DNA of 64,000 nt from Exobasidium rhododendri (taxonomy: Eukaryota; Basidiomycota; Exobasidiomycetes; Exobasidiales; Exobasidiaceae). This document shows positions 56,001-64,000 of this stretch, in pieces. The notes below the pieces were generated by a model. That model had not been told where the DNA came from and did not search any database. It saw only the letters and a list, made by a program, of their open reading frames with translations. The stretch lies in the NCBI GenBank assembly GCA_026210745.1, contig CP110631.1, positions 3,348,001 to 3,412,000 of the forward strand, read 5' to 3'. Position 1 is the first letter of the stretch. Every line of letters begins with the position of its first letter. Made by a program: the position numbers and the translations under genes.

Positions 56001-58266
56001 CTTGCTTTCTGTCGCCGTCTCCCAGGCCTCGGATGCTTTGTTGCTGTGGTGAAAGCGAGAAGTCTTCATTCACTTGACTGTTGCCTTCCTTCGCTTGACT
56101 GTCGATCGCACTCTGGTTTCGATGACTTGTCTTCTGCATCCACAGTAGTTCTTCTTCCTCCACGCTGGTCTTTGCCCTTCTCGACGGGATCTCAACACTG
56201 ATCACGCAGACAACGTTCTGTTTGCCCGGCTCAGTCGACTTCCTCTCCTTGCGATAGATGGTGTCGTATTCAGGTCTCACTCTAATGATCGGAGAAAGCA
56301 TACTTCGATTAGAAAGCTGATGAAGAGAGTCCTCCACGCTGTTGCCGACGGAAGATGCGCCAAAGGGCAGCATGGAAGTGTGATTGCTGTGACTACTACC
56401 ACTTGCAACGACCCCTCTAGGAAATCCGTTTCTCTCTCCGGAAGCATCTGTAGATCGGTGTATCTTCTGGCTCGCATCATTCTTGCCTAGGGGATCGTCC
56501 GATAAGACGCTAGTCTCGATTGCTCTTCCGTTGGTCATATCAGATGAAGGCTGATTGCTGTTATTGCCATCAGACACACCCATCATATCTGCCAACTCTG
56601 TTTTGTGGAGTCGAGAAAAGTAATTTTTGACAGATCGAGGCGTTTTCGGTCGCAGTCGAGAGTGGACGGTCGGTGTAGGTGATGTCGCAGTCAGCAACGA
56701 GGTAGATAGAAGAGGTGCAGTAGGACGGTTATCAGGTGGATGTTTACGAGTAGGAGAAAGATTAGTAGTGGCATTGGCAGAGCGAGTGGACCAGATGAGA
56801 GATGAAGCAGAAGCAGTAGGGGCGCGCGTCATTGACCGAGGTAGTGATCGTTGACGAGTGATAGACGAGTGACCGTCGTACCAAGAAGAAGAAGAAGGAG
56901 CAAAATCACATGTCGAATCGGTGTTGGTCAAGGTCGAGGTAGACGGAGGAGAGCAGAATTGAGGATGAGGAGGAAAGGAAATGAATTGGTCAACAATGCT
57001 ATTCTTTCTCTCTTGAGAGAATGACTGCGATCGAACGTTGCAGTGGTCCAGGATCACTTCCCTCTGTCTGCGCTTCCAGAGCGGCATCGCGTAGAGCAAA
57101 AAGCAAGCAATCACGATGTCCCTCCGATCCAGATGCAAGTGGAGCCAAAGATCGAAGCTATGTATGAATACATACTTCTGACGGCAGACAGGGAGCAAAC
57201 GACTCCCTGCCAGCACGATTTGAGGAGGGGGCGGATCTCGGTCGAGAGACGCCTCAAGCAGACGCCCTTGACCGAGCTAATCACGCCGTCGTCCTGACAA
57301 GGCTGAAGCACCTTCACTTCCGTCCCTTACACGACCCACACAGCTTAGTCTCTCCTTCCCCTAGCGCCCCCTTTGATGATTGCACCTTCTTCCTCCTTCT
57401 TCGCCTTGCCCTCCTCATCGAGTCTGGAGAATCTCTCAAGATACCGCAAGCACAAGCACAAGACACACTCACTGTTCTGTCGTCTGTTCTCGCCCTCATC
57501 GCCCAATTCTATCAGCTTCCTGCAGACACCACACATGCCAGGTGCTGTTACTCTTCCGGCTGCATTTTGGAGGGCCAATATCTTCGCGGGTGAGCCATAG
57601 ACTGCAGTGAAACAAGCATGGTGAAGGGCGTGACCACACAATGGCGTAACGTGAGATTTCTCTCCTGCCAGTCGAAAGGAAAGTAGTTCAAGGCATACCG
57701 GGCAAGATGATTCGTCGACTTTCGACTGTGACTTTTTGTTGCCATTACCTTGATACAACTCCGCTCCATTGCCAGGGAGACGAGATGGCGATCTAGGGAA
57801 ATCAAACGTTGCATCACCGCCCATCATCCTCTCTGATTTCCTGTTTCCACTTCCGTTAACGCTCCCACTTCCTCCACTACCGCTACGCCTTCTTTCATGC
57901 AAGTATTCCTTGCTGCTGCTCCCCCGACCAGGCTTCAGATAATTATCTACATGATCGAGAAAGAGGGGAAGTCAGAGCTGGTCGCGTAGTCTCTTCGCTT
58001 AACATTTTCACATCCTCGCCGATCGACTCACCCCCATCCATGGTAGATTCTTGCTGTCTGACATTATATCCTGCTGCCAACTCGAGCTCACTCTCGATAC
58101 CCAGCTTCGAGCTTGCCTTGTTTTCTCTTGACCGAACTCGGAGATTGTCCTGACTGATTTTGGCTCGGATGCTCTTCAAGTCAGCAGAATCGATTTGATT
58201 CTGTTTGGTGTTACTCTTTAGATTGAATCGACTTCTCCACACCCCGCCGAGCTTGTCCCCTGCCAT
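53029..58266 (-). CDS. RING-PH-vWA protein of Far1/Ste5 architecture
   Basis: Candidate pheromone-MAPK scaffold or Cdk inhibitor of the Far1/Ste5 family. Exon 1 is 58266-58032 (MAGDKLGGVWRSRFNLKS start); exon 2 begins at 57946 and holds a complete RING finger at about 57704-57522 (SSCPVCLELL, CGHALHHAC, GMCGVC). The main exon ends at 53029 and its frame is open up to 57216. The splice between the RING exon and the main exon is unresolved; donors at about 57473 (GTGAGT) or 57447 and an acceptor near 57079 are candidates. The main exon has a long Ser-rich region, a PH-like domain (about 55840-55420; KGRIWLRHIKNCQ, LDLWKEKV), then a vWA-like domain (about 54940-54250; SNDRIALVAFSAGLDGLVRR, TAVNIGFDIVL). 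The expected MIDAS Asp is replaced in VIMVSIPS. A poly-Ala run lies near 53379-53412. Confidence 0.75.
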
Positions 58267-59954
58267 TTCTTCTCTAATGAGCTGTGTATGAAGACTGTTT
58301 ACGAGGTTCGCGTGCGAGACAAGGAAGACTGTCGACTGAAGCAGCAACCAAGAAAGTGGCCAGCCTTGATGCCACTTCTAGCTGATGGTCAAAGTTCCTA
58401 GTGACGCTTATCGGACGATGATAGCCAGTGTTAGAAGATGTGTGATTCTGTTTGCTGCAATTACAAAACAATGTCAATCTAAAGGTCTTCCTCCGACATC
58501 GCCCTACGACGCTTCCTCGTAAGTATTCACTAACCTTGCGGAGAGTGTGAGGAAGAGTAGCACGTAGTCCTTATGACCGCATGCAAGCTCAATCGGTGAC
58601 AGTAAACCCCGCCTAATGTTCTGGTCTTGTACTAAAAGAAAAAGTAAGAAAGCAAAGGCTGGAGGTCAGCAACGTTGCCTCCTTGACTACAGCAGAACGT
58701 ACGCCGATGAGCCACTAGTATGGAATGTACCACGACGACGCTCCTTTGACTGAGCCGGATGGGGATCCTCTCGTGTCTATGGACAACTGCTTACCTCTGT
58801 CTCGATCTCTTTCTGAGCAAGATCTAAGAGTCTTATACAGGGTCGAGCCTGCCTGTCACAGTTGCAAGGCTGGATGCAGCTTCCCGCTTAGCAGATCGGC
58901 GCTCGGTTCTCGCATTACGAAAATTCCCGCTCTTCTGTTTCCCTTCCCAGACAGAACAATGAGAAAGTCACTCACCTTCTTGTTTCGAAATGATGTGTCT
59001 CAAGGATAAGCAAAGATGATGGTCGAGGTCTGACAATGAAAGCTTTCCCGCAAGAAGTAGAAGGAGAGGGAGAAGGGCGGGGGGCGGAACAACGAACAGC
59101 AAGATGCTCCTGCTCTAAAAAGGGGTGGCTTCAATGGAAACCTTATAGGTACTTCCCTGCTCTCAGTAGCCTTGACTTGCTACCCAGTCAAACGTAAAGG
59201 CAAATTTAGACTATCAATCTCTCCCACGATGGCGCGTCGCGAAGACTGTTACTTTGTGTTTTTTCTTTATTCCCGGCTATTTTGTCTACCCCATACAAAC
59301 TCATACTGCCTCAGCTATTGAGGCGAGAGTGAGAGTGGCGAATACTGCGTGCATCGAAGTGGGATAGACCGCATCGAAATAGAGCCTGTTACTGCATTTC
59401 AATCCCACCATTAAGCTGCAGAGTTCAGCAGCCGCATTCAATTTAAACATCATGCAACTGGCTCCTGGCCACGCGACTAATGGACCAGGGCAAGACTGTG
59501 CAACGGGATTCCTGAATTTTTTGGCAGGAGTCGTTGGCCTGCTCACCCTTCATCCCCCAAGAACAGAATCAGTAGAGAGAGGCTGTCATGAAGCGGTAGC
59601 GGTTGATTTATGTGTACCGATCGGTCTAAGTTGCATTATAGATATTTCTTACCTCATTGGCGTCGAAAGAATATTACAGTATTTGACGGGGGTTGGGTCA
59701 CTATTGTATTGAAAATATCTATGCTGGGCTCTAACAGTAAATAGTCCATGATTAATTATATTCTACCGATAATTCTTGGAATCAAAGTTTCTCTTTCAGA
59801 AGTTCGCCTCTGAATCCCCTATCAATGTTGCTATTCTGGTCTCTGGGATGTTAATTGCAGTGTCACTATATACTACCCTGAATCGCTCATGACATCTTTC
59901 GTTGCATAGAAGTCCACCGCTCTGACAAGGTTCCCCTCCCTAGGAGAGACAAGC
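58267..59954. other. 1.7 kb intergenic region, Far1-like / PAQR divergent
   Basis: Between two divergent starts. Several frames of 60-94 codons occur on both strands, none recognisable. The interval 59700-59900 is noticeably AT-rich. Probably promoters plus leader introns; nothing else supported. Confidence 0.55.
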
Positions 59955-62072
59955 ATGGACTCCTCTACTTCTGACATAGAATCAAGTGGTACGACACAAG
60001 ACAATCACGTTGGACTGCCTAAAAGCCCTTGCGGAAAGCATTTACCCATTGCGTCTTCCTCCTCTTTGAAACCTCCCATCATGCGAAGACAAACGACTTC
60101 CGCCAGATTCGCACATAGGAGGAGAGCTTCGCAACCAGCAATGTCATATTCGACCAGCTCCAGGTCCACTGCTTTTTCGCTCGAAGATAGTGACGCCTGG
60201 CTAAGCAGCAGTGGCAACGACGATGGAAACACCAGCAGCGAAGAGGATGAACGGGTGGGACAAAGAGTATCTCTCGACTATCTAGACCTCTCTCTGTCTC
60301 TCCCATACACTCTCACCACACTTCGCGCACAGATTCTGGCTCATTGCTCTCAGCTAGAGCAAAAGATTCGAACTTTATATCACAATCCCGCCACTGCCAA
60401 TCCTGGTCTGCTTGACGCTCACTTTGCCGACAGCTTTTATACCCACCTCCATGCACTAAAGGAAGACCTGCAGAAGCTTGCACACTCACTACCTTCAACA
60501 CCCTTACCAATATCGTTTTCCTCATTTCCAACTTCTGCAGCACAATTGTCTTCTCTTTCCACCTTCTCCCCATTGGCAAATGTTGACTACGTCGCTGCCC
60601 TCAATTCAGTGACGACACACTTGCCTGCGTCGGGCGTGAATCTTCTGGAACGAGTTCAGACGAGATTTGAGGTTCTGCAGGATTCTGTCAGAGCTATCAC
60701 TTTAAGGGACTGCTTCTACTGGTCTAGAAGCGCTGCAGACGATGAGGATGACACTGGCGGCACGTCTATGACTACTCCAGGAGATCCATCACTACGGCGA
60801 TTGAGCATCACTTCTTCGCAGATGGCTCTCTCGCGGCAGTTTGAGTCAATCTTCGAGACTATAAAACACAAAGGGGAGCAAGTGCGGGTCAACGGACATG
60901 CTCGAGCTGCTTCGATGGGAAAGGCAGCCAAAGTAACCGAAGAAATGCTGTACGCAGCAGCAGTAGAATTGGCAAAGGGAGGACAGAGATTGATACAATA
61001 CGAGCACCTACCAACGCTTTGGAAGAACAACGAGCACATCCTCTCAGGATATCGCTTTATTCCGTCCAACGATATTGGTGCACTTCTCAAAAGTACCTTT
61101 CAGATCCACAACGAGACTGGTAATATCATGACTCACCTCATTGGTGCTCTCATTGTCACTCCACTCTTTTGGCCATCCAAGGATAATTTCGATGATTACA
61201 CCACCCCAATGGATCGTATGGTGCAGTCCATTTATCTTATTGCCGCTCTCAAGTGTCTCATTCTATCCGTCAGCTGGCACGTCATGGCTGGCTGCTCAAA
61301 CGCTTGCTTGTTTGAAAGGTTTGCCTGCGTAGACTACACTGGAATTGCCTGGCTAGTAGCAGCCTCTGTTTGGACTCTCGTCTACAACGCCTTCTATTGT
61401 CAGCCCAATTTGGCCATGTTCTATTCTCTGACAACGTTGATAGTGGGCTTTGTGGGAGCCGTAGTACCATGGGCTGCCTGGTTCAATGATCGAAACAACA
61501 AGCCAATTCGAATCGCAATCTTCTTGACAATGTGCTTCACTGGCGTTGGACCGTTCATACACGCAAGTCTTTCGCATGGACTCATCAAGACAACGTACTT
61601 CTTCAGTCCGATCTTACCCAGTGTTGCATCGTATGTCTTTGGACTGATTTTTTATGCTACTCAATTCCCGGAAAGGATTGCTCCCGGTAAATTCGATGTA
61701 GTCGGTCACGCTCATCAAATTTGGCATATTTCCATTGTCGTTGCCATTTTACTTCACTATCGCGCTACGTTCATCTGGCACCAAGGTCGATTCGACTTTA
61801 GTTGTGCCATCAATCCACTACAGCAGAATTCACCCTCTTCAGCAACAGTGGCGGCATTGAACAGCGTCACTGACGGCATGGTCAAGCTGACAAACCAACT
61901 CACTGGCAATCTATTCAGTGAATCATCATCTTCTACTATACAAAAGGCAGCCGACCTCAACATCGCCGACGACATCGTCCATGGATGGAGAATAAGTGCA
62001 GGCAGAGTGGGGGATGGAATGGTGGGCAGAGTGTGGGATTGGTGCGTTGATCGGATCTTGGCCACTTTTTGA
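59955..62072 (+). CDS. PAQR/Izh-family (hemolysin III-like) membrane protein
   Basis: Seven-helix membrane protein of the progestin and adipoQ receptor family; yeast Izh proteins affect zinc homeostasis and sterol or lipid signalling. 705 residues, single exon. The N-terminal ~360 residues are soluble and Ser-rich, as in the long Izh3 type. The core starts with NEHILSGYRF and has the putative metal ligands: HNETGNIMTHLIGAL, SVSWHVMAGCS, and the final GHAHQIWHISIV. Conserved spacing and seven hydrophobic segments support the call. The start codon follows a short leader (ACAAGCATGG). Convergent with RAD17, the stop codons being only about 40 nt apart, so their 3' ends probably overlap. IZH3-like by length; orthology not proven. 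Confidence 0.93.
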   Translation: MDSSTSDIESSGTTQDNHVGLPKSPCGKHLPIASSSSLKPPIMRRQTTSARFAHRRRASQPAMSYSTSSRSTAFSLEDSDAWLSSSGNDDGNTSSEEDERVGQRVSLDYLDLSLSLPYTLTTLRAQILAHCSQLEQKIRTLYHNPATANPGLLDAHFADSFYTHLHALKEDLQKLAHSLPSTPLPISFSSFPTSAAQLSSLSTFSPLANVDYVAALNSVTTHLPASGVNLLERVQTRFEVLQDSVRAITLRDCFYWSRSAADDEDDTGGTSMTTPGDPSLRRLSITSSQMALSRQFESIFETIKHKGEQVRVNGHARAASMGKAAKVTEEMLYAAAVELAKGGQRLIQYEHLPTLWKNNEHILSGYRFIPSNDIGALLKSTFQIHNETGNIMTHLIGALIVTPLFWPSKDNFDDYTTPMDRMVQSIYLIAALKCLILSVSWHVMAGCSNACLFERFACVDYTGIAWLVAASVWTLVYNAFYCQPNLAMFYSLTTLIVGFVGAVVPWAAWFNDRNNKPIRIAIFLTMCFTGVGPFIHASLSHGLIKTTYFFSPILPSVASYVFGLIFYATQFPERIAPGKFDVVGHAHQIWHISIVVAILLHYRATFIWHQGRFDFSCAINPLQQNSPSSATVAALNSVTDGMVKLTNQLTGNLFSESSSSTIQKAADLNIADDIVHGWRISAGRVGDGMVGRVWDWCVDRILATF

Positions 62073-62113
62073 TTTCCCCTTTGAAGTGTACCATTACAAT
62101 ATCATTTGTCGAC

Positions 62114-64000
62114 TCAATCCGATTCTTCGATCTCATCGTCCTCTTCTTCGGCCGCGTCATCATCGAATGTCCCCTTCGCTGCTTGTAGAGAGGCAACCTT
62201 ACCTGCCACTATTGGCTTTGTGACTGACTTGCTCATATCTAGCACTCTTACCTCTTCTTCCATGCCAGTGAAGTCTTGTGCCATGCTGTCTAACTCTTCC
62301 TCACTGACGTCAAGTCCTTGCAAGGCATCCTGCACCTTCCATGGCATCTCCACTAGCTCTCGCACTGCTTTAGGAACAGAACGTGGATCGGTCTTGCTAA
62401 CGAGTGGCAAGACCTCACAGAGCAGCATTACCGTAGAAGCTTCCGAGAGCGTCGACATGACAAGAGAATCCAATCGTCCTTGATAGTCTTCTCTCTGGGA
62501 CGTCTGGAAGTCATTAATCTTCTCGGCGTTTTCTCTCAGCTCTTTCATATTCTGGAAGAGGAGATTGCCTTTAAATTTTCGGTTCTGGTTTCTTGGAATA
62601 GGCGAAGGAAGCGAGAGAAGAGCTCCACAGACTGAAATGAGAAAGCTGTAATAGTCTACCAGTGGAGTTTGATTGTACTGAAAAGAAAAAAGGAGGAAGA
62701 GAGAGAATGTGGGGTTTCAGTCGTAGTAGAGGTACAATGCTCATCAACTCAAACTCACCTCCTCGTGCGCTGGCTTCAACGAGGCTGACAGCGATACGTT
62801 CTCACTAAAAGCTGCACATTGTTCGACGTCATTACAAAAGGCAGTGTAATTTTGATGTAAGAATGCTTGCAGCGTCCCTTGATCGACGGTCATGCTCCTC
62901 CACAGCATCTCTACATCGACCTTGCTTTCTCTCCTGTACTGCAATGCCAAATGTGGTGGCAATTCTGCCTCCTCTCTCTGAAGTCCTTCTTTGTGTTCTA
63001 CCGCTTCTCCCTCGGAATCGGACTCTCCTTCTCCGCTACGGTCCCCCACTCGCTTGTTGTACAGAATCTTACCCAACGTATGGAAGAGCAACAGCGAAGA
63101 CTCTCTTCCACTGATAGATGCTACTGCGCTTCGGGTAGTCTTCTTTGCCCCCTTCTTGTTTTTGCTGGATTTGCCTCCTGCCTTTCTCTTGACGCCCCTC
63201 TCTTGAAGCAGAGATTCGCCTCTCAGACAGATCACTTGCAGAGTGTTGATGGCGCTCCTTAAATCCCCACTTGCACTTTCTACGACGACCTCTATTAGGT
63301 CCTTTGCACTCTCAGACGTAGGTGCAGGAATAGAAGTCGACAAAGATGACCGAGCTAACTCCAGGACTCGCTTCAATGCTTTTGTGAGAAACGTGGGAGC
63401 TACAGGATTGAATCTTTGTTAGGACCCCGGAACGGCAACCAGGAAAACGGTGAGAGTCAGTCTTTATTTCTCGCATCAACTCCTCATCCTCTCGTGGCTC
63501 ACACAAGATTGACGAATCCTGAATTCCTAGTTACGTGGCTTGGTATGAGGCTTCGGACTGTCAAGGTAGCATCGTTTCTGTCCTTGTAGGTACCGCTTGA
63601 ACCTTCTGCACCCCATTCTTCTGACCTTGGGATGTTTTCGCTTATGATCAAGACCAGAGGAGTATTGAAATCGCCACTCTGGTTTAAGAATGCGTCCAAA
63701 GCTGCATTGAAAGAGGCACGAGTGGAAGCGTGGTTGACGTTTGGCAGATCCTCGAGCACAATGACTTTGCGAGAAGACGTAATCGATGCTGGCTTGAGAA
63801 CGGCAGCCGCTGCTGGACGACTCGTCCCATCTTCATCATCCATTTCCATGCTCAGCGTATTGTAGCGAGAAGCGCTCGACAGAAACAGGCCGAATTGATC
63901 CAAGAGGGTGGCTGGTCAAATAAAATGTGCATCGTTGTGTCAGACCGAATTGCCTCACTCACTCGAACATCAGTGACTTCATGGACTCACAACCTCCATT
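62114..64000 (-). CDS. RAD17: Checkpoint clamp loader Rad17/Rad24, 3' part (partial)
   Basis: Large subunit of the RFC-like complex that loads the 9-1-1 clamp at DNA damage; nuclear. The 5' part, with the P-loop, lies outside the window. Seen: an exon reaching 63991, then 63911-63503, 63413-62759, and a last block 62675-62114. Motifs: VIVLEDLPNV (Walker B region), PLVLIISE, and VFNPVAPTFLTKALKRVLEL across a splice, then SGDLRSAINTLQ (sensor region). The last block begins YNQTPLVDYYSFLISVCGAL, but its frame ends after about 33 codons. The continuation (SLPSPIPRNQNRKF, then FQNMKELRENAEK) is in the next frame, implying a frameshift, a 28-nt micro-intron, or a 46-nt GT-AG intron (62618-62573 region). 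The C-terminal tail is acidic. Confidence 0.85.

Noticed and set aside
58725-59712. Several 80-95 codon frames in the Far1-like/PAQR intergenic region
   Set aside because: None has a recognisable motif or plausible splice partner; reported as gene-free.
1-64000. tRNA genes, rRNA, transposons, CRISPR arrays
   Set aside because: I looked for B-box-like GGTTCGAxxCC sequences, terminal repeats, transposase or reverse transcriptase motifs and spaced direct repeats and found none I could support by eye.

Overview
This is a nuclear window from a fungus, most likely a basidiomycete and perhaps of the smut lineage (Ustilaginomycotina); that placement is an inference. Genes lie on both strands with short gaps. 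Introns are mostly 42-110 nt with GTGAGT-like donors and AG acceptors. Many coding blocks are long and intron-poor, and the proteins are typically fungal (Erg4, Erg28, a Zn2Cys6 regulator, Nup57, a Far1/Ste5-like scaffold). I recognised no transposon, rRNA, tRNA or CRISPR array. Most genes were rebuilt by reading splice sites by eye and checking that the joined exons keep frame; UTRs were not determined.

Layout left to right (about 0-17 kb): a 1549-residue unrecognised membrane protein with a poly-Asn tract (-); a thymine/uracil DNA glycosylase (+); mitochondrial Hsp78 (-) with heat-shock-like elements; an ELO fatty-acid elongase (-); ribonucleotide reductase large subunit (-) behind a cluster of ACGCG boxes; sterol C-24(28) reductase ERG4 (-). 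About 18-29 kb: RHO1 (+); a membrane-anchored aspartic protease (+); a VAP/Scs2 protein (+); a PEX11-family protein (+); nucleoporin NUP57/Nup54 (+). About 29-41 kb: a large mitochondrial-type helical protein (-); a DUF1279/FAM210-like mitochondrial protein (+); FACT subunit POB3 (+); a bacterial-type RdgB nucleotide-sanitising enzyme (-); an L1-domain ribosome-biogenesis protein (+); ERG28 (-), hidden in five small exons; CIA1 (+).

About 41-64 kb: a Zn2Cys6 transcription factor (-) whose zinc cluster lies outside the obvious long reading frame; a 2.5 kb gene-poor stretch; a GT32 glycosyltransferase (+); a DHHC palmitoyltransferase (-); a UQCC2/Cbp6-like small protein (+); a RING-PH-vWA protein of Far1/Ste5 architecture (-); a PAQR/Izh receptor-like membrane protein (+); and the 3' part of the checkpoint clamp loader RAD17 (-), which runs off the right edge.

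Most genes are single-copy housekeeping functions: DNA precursor supply and repair, replication chromatin, sterol and lipid metabolism, nuclear pore, peroxisome and mitochondria. No operon-like or secondary-metabolite clustering is visible. The most unusual items are the alphaproteobacterial-looking RdgB, the Far1/Ste5-like scaffold with a degenerate vWA metal site, the large orphan membrane protein, the elongase with a Q-x-x-H-H box, and several splicing oddities (a GC-AG intron, 7-nt and 17-nt coding exons, a 72-nt frame-preserving intron, and an apparent frameshift or odd intron in RAD17).
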